DNA from: Spisula solida
Taxonomy: Eukaryota > Mollusca > Bivalvia > Venerida > Mactridae
DNA: 64,000 nt
Direction of reading: 5' to 3'
Assembly (NCBI GenBank): GCA_947247005.1
Contig: OX365948.1
Location: 56,403,401-56,467,400, forward strand
The notes under the pieces are model-generated. The model searched no databases. It was not told the origin of the DNA and worked only from the letters and a program-made list of their open reading frames with translations. The position numbers and the translations under genes were made by a program. This document shows, piece by piece, positions 22,500 to 34,600 of the stretch (the first letter of the stretch is position 1; each line of letters opens with the position of its first letter).

Positions 22500-22890
22500 C
22501 TAGTACATTTCATTTTTTGTCGTATGTAGTACGCATAACCACTATTACGGATCATGTAGTATACTTAAAATCATCACCCTGAAGAAGGCTTTTACAAAAA
22601 GCCGAAACGTCGGTCTAATAAATAAATTTAAAAAACAACCTGCTTCGATTGTGTCGCTACATTTACACTCCGGTATCTTAGTTAAAATCATCGTGTACAA
22701 CCATTCCTGGTTAAATGAAGCACTCTCAAACTCTAGGTACATTTGTACATACATTACTGGTCTTCTTGAGTGCAGACAACCATTAGGAACATACATTCCT
22801 CGTCAAATTGACTACTTACAGCCTACTATTGGGTACTCTTAAAAACTGGGTAATACATTCCTAGCGCATGTACGTATTCACGACCACCTT
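22500..22890. repeat. Second copy of the 20560-20800 repeat segment, interrupted
   Basis: gcactctcaaactctaggtac, tcttcttgagtgcaga and aactgggtaatacattcctag match the first copy. About 150 bp present here but absent there (between actatta and aagcactctc) is a Penelope-like insertion. Confidence 0.7.
22556..22710 (+). mobile_element. Penelope-like element fragment with hammerhead-ribozyme-like core
   Basis: This insertion carries CTGAAGA (22579-22585), a hairpin GGCTTTT/AAAAGCC (22587-22603), GAAA (22604-22607), ACGT and C at 22611. These are the invariant hammerhead core positions with a minimal two-base-pair stem III and ACC/GGT as stem I. Minimal hammerheads of this kind are known in Penelope-like retroelements. 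No reverse transcriptase is present. Confidence 0.55.
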
Positions 22891-23145
22891 GTACATAAAC
22901 TCATAGTCTTATTAGGTACTTGTAACCATTAGGTACATTCATTCCTATTCCTAATGGGTACCCACAACCACCATATTCATGCATTCTTGGTCGTATTGGG
23001 GAACACATTACCACTGGGTGAATCCGCTCGTAGTCCTAGGTTACTCAATACCACAAGGTACAGGTATCGCTGGTGCTGTTGGGTACTCACAATTTACGAT
23101 AAAACGGTGCGCAACCTTTTGTGAAACGTATACGTAAACATTGTA

Positions 23146-23410
23146 TTGTTAGCAAATTGTTTCATTCATTTAGTGTGCTGAACTATTTATAAGCGTATAT
23201 TGTAAGCAAATTGTTTCATTCATTTAGTGTGCTGAACTATTTATAAGCGTATATTGTTAGCAAATTGTTTCATTCATTTAGTGTGCTGAACTATTTATAA
23301 GCGTATATTGTTAGCAAAGTGTTTGATTCGTTTAGTGTGCTGAACTATTTATAAGCGTATATTGTTAGCAAATTGTTTGATTCATTTAGTGTCCTGAACT
23401 ATAAGCGTAC
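23146..23410. repeat. 54 bp minisatellite, ~5 copies
   Basis: The unit ttgttagcaaattgtttcat + tcatttagtgtgctgaacta + tttataagcgtata is repeated head to tail, with the last copy truncated. Confidence 0.9.
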
Positions 23411-23469
23411 CATTAGTCAGTTACGAACTTTATTGCAACCTGAGTCATTTAAGACCAATTATATCTATT

Positions 23470-23704
23470 TATCGCTTACTTAGAATGAGAAGGTCGTAAG
23501 TGGCACGTACGACCTTATAAGACTCATACATATTTTAAATCTGCGCCACAAGGCGCTTCTTATGAGCCTATTTTCATAAAAATCCGAAAATGGAAAAAGC
23601 TTGTTTTTTCATATGTAAAGAGTTGTTTTCAGTCAGTTTTTTCTCGTTTTCTCAAAATATCGATTTTGTACTTACGACCTTCTCATTCTAAGCCAGCGAT
23701 ATAA
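23470..23704. mobile_element. MITE with TIR cgctTacttagaatgagaaggtcgtaagt, copy 1
   Basis: The left end and the right end (acttacgaccttctcattct + aagccagcga) are inverted over about 30 bp. A second copy lies at 56317-56509. Confidence 0.8.
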
Positions 23705-25256
23705 TAGATACATTGTGTTAAGGTAGCTACTCGCCTGATTTAATTAAATACTACTGGCCGCAGTGGCCGTAGAATTTGATGTCCGACTCCACTTAATGGG
23801 ATAGGAGAATAATTGAAGTCCAGATAACAGCACAAAATATTCAGATAACAAAGTGGTTTCATTGCATTATTGTAGGATGTTAATAACATGGAATGTTTGT
23901 TCATCGCAAGTTTATCCAGCGAACGTATGCCTGCATTATGGGTTATAAATTTATAATGCATGCGCGGATCCAGAGAATGGACCGGACGTTTGATAAAAAT
24001 GTGGTTATCTTATAAATTATATTATTAGGCATTTTCTTTGGCCCAGATAAAACAAAATTTCTCTCTTATGTTTTTATCCAGTGTAATGATTCAGTAGATG
24101 TTCTGTATATTGGTCTTTATAATCAAATTGTGTTCTTGGTTGTCATACATTGGTTTTTAAGGCTTTAATGAAAGCCCTTTTACAACAACACCTACTTGTT
24201 TTTTCTAGTTGTTTCACAAGCTTATCAAACTCCCAGGTTTCACAACACAACCACTTGCTGGCCATAAATTGTATTAAACTATTTACACGAGTTTGACAGG
24301 GCTTTGAGACATCACCATCTACATATATAGTTTACAACAGCTCAGTCGTTCTTGACTAACTCGTGAAAGGTGGTTACTGGTAACAGAAAATAAGACTGAA
24401 TGAATGGAAATAAATAGAAAGGTAAGAAATATGTAAACAGTTCGAAGAAAGTTCTTCACATTTGCATTTCGCCTTTCCCACCCGAGCCTCTCCGACGAAA
24501 TAGCTGGTGGGACCCCTTCCTGAGAAAAAATATAGCCGGATAAACCTCCCATCTGGGAAAACAAATGCTGGGGCCGCCCATGTAACGTATGATTAAACCA
24601 CCGCGCAATTATCTCCCTTTATTAAGTAGTTAACAATGACAGTGGACCGTGACTCAATGTCATTCAAAACAGAGTGTAAAATACACAAGTCACATTTGTT
24701 TTACCCGGTGTGTGTTTAAACAGCGTCTCACGAAGCCATGTGTGATAGTTTCACTTCTATGCAATTCTTATAAACCATTTCGGAATGTGTGATGTTAGCC
24801 GATAAAGCTACATTTATTATAATTTAGAAGATTATTTTGTAGAGACTTGGATATATTTACTACGGAAAACGAGCTTTAACTTAGGTGAAATAAACCATCG
24901 TGACGTTGTAGTATGTGATTTAAATACATGTATAAAATATATACTGCGAAAACCGTTTAATTTGCTGTGATCGAAGTTACAAAGTTGGATATTTTACTAG
25001 TGTATGGATATATTCTGTGAACGATCTTAATGTAATCTTTGTTGTACATGTACTTTGAAAACTATTTAATTTGCTGATCAAAGTTAAAGTTGGATATTTT
25101 ACATGGATATATTATATGTGCGATCTTAAACGTAATCTCGGTTCAGTGGCAATGTTGTGACTCTTTTTTTCAATTGTTATTCAAAATAGTATTTCAAGCG
25201 GAAAGACGTTATTAATGGGTATAGATACAAAGATACGTTATAATACTATATAAGTG
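23705..25256. other. Upstream region of the CABIT-domain gene
   Basis: No repeat with clear ends and no exon is identified. The promoter and any 5' non-coding exon of the CABIT gene should lie here or inside 25000-25256. tatataag at 25246-25253 is too close to the ATG to be a convincing TATA box. Confidence 0.4.
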
Positions 25257-25622
25257 ATGTCACATGAGGGAATGTCATGGTCAGTTATGAAGTATGATCT
25301 CAAAACGGGACTTGATGTTCTCAAACTGCCATGTTTGGTGAAATTAGCAGACGACACAGTAAAAGATGTTCCGAACGAACGTAGCTCGCGTGGTGACATC
25401 GGCTGCGAAATACAGTTCGAGAAAAAATGTTGTGTTTGTTTTATTCGAGCTCGAGTTATTGATTTACCGGACACTGATTGGTTCATTCGCAAGAAAGGGG
25501 AGGAGTTTGTGAAAGACCACGCCCAATTGGCAGGAACCGATTTTCTGATTCCATTAGAATATGGCGGGAAAGTTCGTCTGTTTGACAGAAGCGGCGGAAC
25601 GGAATATTTAACTGTCACAAAG
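25257..25622 (+). CDS. CABIT gene exon 1
   Basis: 122 codons ending TVTK at AAAG/gtaacg, phase 0. It holds the first half of the CABIT domain (LPCLVKLADD ... IPLEYGGKVRLFDR). A longer 5' exon with untranslated sequence is expected. Confidence 0.8.
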
Positions 25623-28600
25623 GTAACGTCATGCACACGTCATACTTGTCATAACTGCTTATAATGTATGCCAAAGATCTCATGTATTTTTAGATCTTTT
25701 TGTATGCAGACCTCCGAGCCAAAGATCTAAATTGCCCGAGCCTACCATAATTCGAGTCTACCATATGCCATACTGGCATTTCCCGACGGCGATTTGTCTC
25801 AATATAAATATGTTCATTACGCCTGAAGATCAGGCAAACAGATCCGGCAAAAATATACTATAACGCCGTATAAAAAGTCTTATAGCATTTTTGTGTATGA
25901 CACAAGGCTGGTTTTTTCTATAAGATGAGAAGTTATCGAAATACGAATTCTTAACCATGTTAACAGTGTTTGTTATTCTCAGCTTACAAAAAAAACTCTA
26001 AACGAAATTCTGACAAATGCCAGTAGTGAGGATAATATTCGAGGTCATACGGGTGTAATAGCATTATTATAGCTTACTTATAGTGCTATGATTGTCCGAT
26101 ATTATCGGGGAAAATGTTCATGTCATTTAGTGTTTGTGATAAGGCCAAAACACGATTATATTGTGGTTATGTTTACCCTACTTACCCTCTTTTTTGCCCC
26201 CCCCCCCTACCCTTAATAGATAGATAGTTTACATATATGTACATAAACACAAATGACATGATACAGTATATATAGAAAATGTGGTTTAAAGCATGCTCAG
26301 AATTATTTGGATGGTAATGGCAGTATTTTATATTTCAACAAAATCAGTGACTATATGAACAAAACAATATAACAGAGAAAAGTGTCCACATGGTTACACA
26401 AATATGGTACAGTCGCGTAATTTAAAACTTTTGAATACATAAACTGACAACTGCTTGATGGTATGATGATTTTCTGATGTTAAAAGTTCAATGAATTTTG
26501 GTATATTTGGTCTTTCCCAGAAATATTTATCAATGTATGTTTTACGTAAATTATTGTAGAGAGAACATTCTAGTATAAAATGAAACTCGTCCTCTAATGT
26601 ATTACAAATTTTACATTTTCTTTCATTTCTCGGTATCTTGTTGGGCTTAGTCCATCTTCCGCTTTCAATTTCTAATCGGTGACTTGACATTATAAGTTGG
26701 GTAAACATTATTCTATATTTTTTCATATCAATAACATCTAAATATGATTTAAAACCAAAATTACTTAATAAACTATAAGTGCTTGCACGTGAAGATTCGT
26801 TAACTTCTGCATTCCAATTTTGTATAAAAATATCTTTTATTCGTTGTGAAAACAAGTTGATAAAAGCAGTTTTATTTTCTACTCCTTGAAAAAACCATAC
26901 ATGATAAAACCCCGTAATTTGTAAAATATTTCTAACTTTTGATGCCCAGTTTACAGTATTTGCATTGATTTCAATATCATTGATCATAAGATTATAGGTT
27001 TGTTTTGTAAGTTTTCTGTCTTATATATGTTATTGCCATTTTGCTGGAAACCACCACCGCGACACGGGTCATTGCTTTTCCAGGGGAAAAATCAATACGA
27101 TAATTGAAAAACAACATTGTTTATCTAACTGATAGTACATGTACTTAAGAGTAGATCTTCTTGCCCTTTTTCAACATGTTGTGGTATTCAATATTGATCT
27201 AATGTAATTGGAGAATAAGGATAGCCAATAATATCGCCTGTTGCTGACCAAGAGTTTAATACGGTGTGATCTGATTAGTTGTCCTAATTCTTAAGTCAAG
27301 TAAGATCAATATTAAATTCGATCCCAGAACTACACTTAATTTGTTTCGGCCTAGTCTAATGTAGGTAGGATGTATACTTATGTTTGCACGTTTCAAGTAT
27401 AATGTCGATTAAATGAAATGTCTCAATTATGGATAACATTATGAATCACCCTAATTTGTATCATTTGTGACTGTTGTACAATAAAACAACAATTTAACTT
27501 TGTTGTTGAATGATGTTCTATAATTAGGCCAAACAAAAGTGTGTACACCCTGAGGCGACCCCATTTCATTTAGGGTAGGTAGGTAAACATGGTTTCATAA
27601 TTATAATTTACCTAGATTTTAATTTTATTACAACTTTTAAGAGGTATTGAACGACTTTCGATCGCCAACATCGTCCTGTACCGTATTTTCTCTTTTCTCA
27701 ATAACATTGTTTGGGTAGGAGTGAATTTCGCGACGTCTAAAGGTAGCGGGACGAAAAACAAACACTATTATATGTAACTCCTTAATGTACTTGATGTATG
27801 TGGACATCAGTTAAATATACATTCATTGAAATAATTGTACAGTGTATATGTACCTACTTAGGAAACAATGGATTATAACACAGTGCACTGTCACATTTTA
27901 AAATACTTAATGTTTATGACTCATCAAATCTGGTAGGGAAAATAAAATCACATTTCCTTGAACTTTGATGGCTGTGAAACCGTGTAAAAAGTATATTGAA
28001 GCAAGTTAAAGTCATGCGTTCCATTCTGATTACCTCGGCCTTTATGCATTGCAATATATTTACCGGAGATAAACGGAAATGGCCGAGCTTTCACAATTGA
28101 CACGCCCGTTCTGCCGACTGTATATTTGTACATTTACCCCCCCCCCCGACCATTGTGTCGAAAGTTGGCTGTTAAACTCAGCGCCGATGTCATCTATAGC
28201 ACATTGGCTTTTAGACTATCTCAGATACACTTCGGAAAATTGGAGTAGTGTGGATTATTCTTGCTCTAACAATATTAGCAGTGACAGAGACGGGGATCAC
28301 CCGCGGGTCCTGTCCATCTCAAACCTTGCTGTGTATCGGTGCTATACACCGAGCACATTCGAGTATATTCGAAATAAGAGCTTGACGCCGCGACTTCTGC
28401 AGCGCCGGACATGCCTGTATCTAATGTCTCTCTCTCCCTTTAGGGGCTTTCCTCTGGTCAGTTCATCTGGTCAGATCATGCTGTATCTGCACGTGCGCCC
28501 TTGTGGCTGCAACATTATAATGTAAAGTGCCTCTGAACGTGTGATCGCATGAAAAATAAGACGCTATATAAATCTGGTATATTTATTTCATTTAAACCTC

Positions 28601-31600
28601 TAGGCCACCGCTCCCAACTTGTGTTTATATTTCAGCAGTCTGTTAATTGGACTAAACGCTCCTCACGCCAGGAAATATTTCAAGGCCGTCCCTGATATTA
28701 TAAGAACATCTGGCTATATCTTTAAAAACGTTTAAGTACAAGTACGGTGCCCCGGATTCGATCCCAGGCTACTGGTATATCTCCCTTGCTTGACTCTCCG
28801 CATGCAATCGTGAAAGCTAGGCCATTTCCGTTTGTCTCCGGCAAATAAACCTCGTGTCTAAGTGTAGTTATACACCAATATGAGTTATATTGTCTATTGC
28901 AATGCATAAAGGCCGAGGTGATCAAAATGGCTCCGTATAGTTAGATCCAGGTAACGTGTGGTTTTCCCGGTTTCAGAAGGCCGGTGTGACTGGATAGTCT
29001 TCATGTAACTGACTCACTGTAAGCCCAGTTTCCGGATAATGTGACTGGTATAGTATACCCACGACTGAAATACTTTCGACTAGTGCGACTTAAAAATAAT
29101 TCTTAAAAAAGCTTTTTAAAAGCTTTGGTGAGGGCTTTTTGACGGTATGTCAAGCTGGGTAATGTGACTGTGTCCTTTGATACTACTGACTCTAAATCAC
29201 CAAACTGTCCTTAGTAACTTACTGTACGACATTGGGAACATAGAGACACAACAAAAAAAAGTGGTTTATGGTGGAAACAGGTTGAAGTGTAAATTGGGGA
29301 CATAAAACAACATTAAAAGCATAAACGACATACGGTAACTTTCATCGTAAGGTCTAAAAAGTAAACATTGTTAGTGTCCTGTGTTACCGATCTCACGACC
29401 TCACCTAACAAATTGCGGCGATTCTAAATGAATTTGAAATCCATATTTTTTCTATTTTGTCATGACTTTTCGAAGGGTAGAGTAGTTGCTCCTTTTCTCT
29501 ATTATTTTTTTGATATAAAAATTAACAAAACACTATACACGTATACAGTGTATATCAGACATACATATCCTATTTGTTTATTTCTGTTGAGAGGATTTGC
29601 TGTTGCGTGAAACAAACATTTTAGGCCTAATAAGCTATTGTCCTATATAACTACTATATGTAACATATATAGACTGTTGGCGTCGCACATAGAGGAGGCA
29701 AACGGTATAATGGAATGTTACACCGCATTCTACATTAATTTTGTAATTTTACATTTATAATAATTATCAGGCCTAAAATAAAATACTATTTATTTTCCCC
29801 TCACGCGTGCCCACCCATCCCATTAAGTGTTTGATTAGTAGAAAATATAATATATACTTAGACACATTATTTTTTATAAAAATAATATTGAATGACTTTG
29901 GCTAATTTCGTCCAAATTTTAATCTCAGTTCTCAATGTTATTTTTCGGGTAGACGTTATTCTGGTGGGTAGGTAACTGGGTACTGTTTTATCAAAGCACT
30001 TACGAAAGTCTTAAAGTTACGCACACATTTGAATTCTTTATAATTCTTTAACAACTACAAATTGGTGACGGATATGGTTTGTAGAAGTTCATTCACTGAA
30101 TCATTATTAGTATTGCAGCTCCATTTACCACACTTTATAATTGTAAACAAATTATAAAGAATTTAAATTTGATCGTAAGTTTACGTTTTCCGTAAGTCCT
30201 TTGATAAAACAGTACCCTGGAGGCCGGGGAAACAAACAATATATTGTTTTAGGCCTTAGACAAATGTGAACGTACTGTCAATGTAATGTTCCGAGTGTGT
30301 AAGTTAACCAGCAGTCAGCTATGACAGTTAAATATCTTTATTGTTTTTATATCGTTATTTACCGTGACATGTATGAAATACTTTGTCATCATAACTTGAT
30401 TTACTGTGGATACTTATATAGATGAAGATGCTATTTGAGGAAAACTTTATCCGCGGCTCTTGAAAGTGCATCCTTTCCGAAGTAGATCTAGTGCATGAAT
30501 GTTTGTCTATACAAATGTGCATTATAGTACGAAGATATGGACTTGATCCTAACTATTATGCATGAATATAATTTATTATTCCAAGGTTCTTGCGTTGAAT
30601 ATATCCATTTCCGCGAGCAAATCGTGCAATTTCAGACCTAAATATATTTCTGTTTGTATTTTTCGTGATACTCCCCGCTTATGAAAACAAACATCCCGGG
30701 TTATAATACAGACAATATGACAATATATAATCTGTTAAATATGCTAATATAAGGTCGATGATCATGTTAAAATCTCCGTACTGTATAAATGTGCAAAATT
30801 ATAAATATTTTGTGTTTGTTTACTTGCTTAAAATGAACCGAAATGAACCGGAATGAACCACTCTGGTTGGAATTAATCCAGTATTAAGTCCCCTTTTTAC
30901 CGCGTACTTGATACATTATTAAAAACCACCATCCAATAATTATGTTTTGATAAATTACTTTGAGGTGGCGCGGTACGAAATACAATTAATCGCATTTCAA
31001 TAATCTATCAATTATAGTTCGATTTTGAGGTCACGGCGTTCTAGGTCGAACTAAACACACCCCATACCATTGTGTATGTCATATTTACATTATTATAATA
31101 TCCTATTTACAATACTAAACGCATGTTCTGTATTTTAATTAATACCAAGCCCGGAGATTGACCTAAATATATCCTCAAATTGACGGTCCCTCTATAATTA
31201 TAAGCTTTTGTACGTCCAATGATAAAAAATCAAAACTAAAATATTATGTAAAAATATTGTCACATATCAAACAATGTCACAATAACCGGAAGTCAGGTGT
31301 TTATCATTCTTGTTTATTGCCTTATTCAAATGGTCTCGGGAACTTGACTCACAATAATGAGTACACGTTGAATTGTATAGTATCACAATAATGCGTACAG
31401 TGATTTGGTTTATACGCAGTGTGACTGACTTCCGATGTATGAAGATGGTGCCATCACGGTGGTCATGCGATTATATTATTGTGGATTCTAAATAATAATA
31501 GTAACACAAAGACCTAAATATACATTTATTATATTCAGGTCTTTGAGTAATATGACGATTGTTAATTAATAGACGTTTCATGTGTAATGATGACAAGGCG

Positions 31601-34600
31601 TTTAGCAGATGTACCATTGTAAACGTTAAGTATCTTAATGACCAATTGTGTAACATCCTACTTAACATCAATCCAGGCTAAGCCTTGTCTGCACAAACCG
31701 GGTCTAAATTACAAGTTACATAATTATACATTTATATTACGATCCGCCTCGTTAGACAATTATTATACTTCAAATTCACTACTGGCTGGTGATAGAGCGT
31801 CCGTTTGTATTGAGCGACGTATCGGATTCTATCACAGGCAGCAACATGGCATGGATGGCGCGTGAGGGGAAAACAAACAAACAAACAAACACTATTTTAT
31901 TTTACACCTAATATTTCATGATTATAAATGTAAAATGTACTTGAATAAACACTATACATAACATTCCAGTTACCGTGACACAGGGCTAACTATGCTGAGC
32001 ACCAAGCTGTGGCAAATGAGACATACCAATAGGCCTACCAATATAACGACTTCAAAATGGTACACATTTAGGGCTGGTTAGGTATGAAAATATTATATAC
32101 GTAGTCGCATATCTTTTTATAAAGAATTAATATTGAATGTCTTTAGTGATTGTCGTCCATTTCCATCTGATTTCTCAATATAATATTTCGGGGAGAGTGA
32201 CTTTGGTAGCGGGGATGGAAACAAACAATATAATAATTGTTTTGGTACATACTTACTTACTTATCCTTTTCGGGCCCGCTGGCACATTAGGGTGCTACCA
32301 GGTCCCGCCACTGACCCCTGTCCTTCGCAATATTTTCGATTCGCCAAGAGTCTTTCCCATACTTTTGATTTCGCCGGTGATTGTCCGTCTCCATGTCTCT
32401 TTTAGCCTTCCTCTGTTTCTTTTGCCACCTGACGGAATTCACTTTTGTGAAGTTTTTGTGATATTATTGTGATCTTTCCTAATTGCATTTCCTAACAATC
32501 TGAATCTTTGTTGTTTGATTTGTGTGATGAGGCTTGTTTGTCAGGATCTTTGTAAATATCGTTGTTTGAAATTTTTGTAGGCCAGTAGATTTTGCAAATT
32601 TTAAGGAGGCTTCTTGTGTGAAATCCTGATAATGTTTGGCTGTCTTTTACAGGTACTATCCAGCATTCTGCTCCATACATGACAGTATTCCGTATACATT
32701 TTGTATTGTACTTTCAATACATGCTATATTACTAGTTCCGACGACCCTGGTCCAGTTCCCGATCGCGACAAGTTATACTATTACACGAAAAGTTGACAAC
32801 GATGCCACACTTTCCTTCATATTTAACTTGCGTAACCGCTTCCTTGTAGAAGGGTGTTAGTACTGGTTAGGATAAGTCCAAGTTGGGCGAATCGACAGTC
32901 GTGCATGTAAAATTGGTAAGAAACGGCGTTAAACCAAACAAAAAGCAGAAATTATCAAACAATTAGTACTAACGTTACTGGTATAATAAAATCAAGTTGA
33001 AGAAAAAATACGCAAACTACATTTTAAATATTTTATTGAACAGGTTAATGAAATACATAATATACAGTGTTCATATTTATGTCATTACAATGCAGAACAC
33101 CTTACATGAAGCTCCCAAATGCGGAGTTCATTCCTTGCACCAGTGAGGTGTACGCGAAGTCAGCGGCCGATGCCGCGACTTCAACGAGCTCTTCCACGGC
33201 CGTGGGAGGCTCTCTGGCAGGTCGTGTTTCAGTCATCACGGTGCTAAAAGCATCGTATGCCATGTACGTGGCATTGGATACGTAGTCCCATGCCATTTCT
33301 TGGAAATTGTTATCAATGGTGATGTCTTCTTGTTGTTCTGTGTCGGCTACAGTGCGCATTGAGGCCGCCAAGTAGATTGCGCTACCACCTAATACAACAC
33401 CAGATAGTGCCCCTATACCGACAGCAATCTTGTGCCGCCACTTACTCTGAAATAATACATAATTATGTTACTATAAATAGTAACAGATACTATAAATAGT
33501 AACATATACTATGAATAGTAACATATACTATAAATAGTAACATATTTGAGCTGTCTTCCTCTGATTATACATGATATAGTCCAGTTAGGATATTGTGACG
33601 GTGACGTTGCAATTTTTGTGTACGCAACAAATTACAATCATTGTCTAAACAGGTAAAGAGTAGTTTAGTATGTTAGTATAGCATTGAAATTATAGTTGTT
33701 TGTACAGTTTAAATATTTATAATCGGTTTTACACCGTTATAGTGGACTCGACCGCTGCGTCACTGGCTTTTTATCCTGACTGGACTATACCTCGGGTGAT
33801 TATGCTTTATCTCTGCGGGCCGATTATTTAGACCCCGCCCTACACAGTCGTGTATTATCCTCTAAATAAACACGAAGTTCATAACAACTCCGAATAAAAA
33901 ATGTATTGAAAAAGCACGAAGTCACATACTCACACAGGCACGACCTGTTAATTGAGAAATTAGTAAGAACACATACAATGTTATGTAATCAGGTGACTGG
34001 CCTAAATGAACGAGTTATACATTTCATGCATCTGATACAGTGTAGCAATACCACGTTGCTTTTGACTACAGTTCCAAGACGAAATTATTTGCTTTCCTTG
34101 AAATATAATATCTTTTTCAGCAGCTTGGCCGTTTTCAAGCATACTGTGAAACATGTATGCGATCGCACTACAATTGAAAGCCTTATCTTTTCAAAGTTTT
34201 CACAGGATGCTGGACAAAACGGCACAGCTGCTGTTGAAAAAGATCTTATATTTCATGGAAATCAATTACTTTCGCCTTGAACTTGTAGCCAAAAGTCACG
34301 TGGTATTGCTACACTGTGATACGTATTTATCCAATACCGGGTATTTGTACATTCACCAGAAACAGTGTAGCAATACCACGTGACTTTTGGCTGCAGGTCC
34401 AAGACGAAATTCGCTTCACTTCGAAAACGACAATAGCCATATTGTATTCTATTTCTTCATCGATTTCTATGAAATGTACGCCACTCTAAGGGGAAAAGCC
34501 AAAATCCACGTAGAATTGCTACACTAAGAAAGTGACTTACATGTGGAGTGGATACGGGTACCGGTTGATCACGTGAGACATCGTCTCTGAAAAAAAGGAA

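Larger units (their letters stand above)
27036..33031. other. CABIT intron 1, 5' portion: repeats only
   Basis: Holds MITEs and two LINE/SINE remnants listed separately. A diverged repeat with acaaacactatt...gggtaggtag motifs recurs at about 27560-27780, 29640-29980 and 31840-32260. No further coding exon was found. Confidence 0.5.

Noticed and set aside
25246..25253. TATA box TATATAAG for the CABIT gene
   Set aside because: It ends 3 nt before the start codon; there is no room for a transcription start and 5' UTR. The real promoter must be further upstream.
25238..25636. 132-codon minus-strand open frame
   Set aside because: Mirror of CABIT exon 1, which has domain support and an in-frame splice partner.
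28079..28525. 148-codon plus-strand open frame
   Set aside because: It starts inside a short mobile element and ends at a SINE-like tail. There is no domain, no homologous segment in the window, and no splice context.
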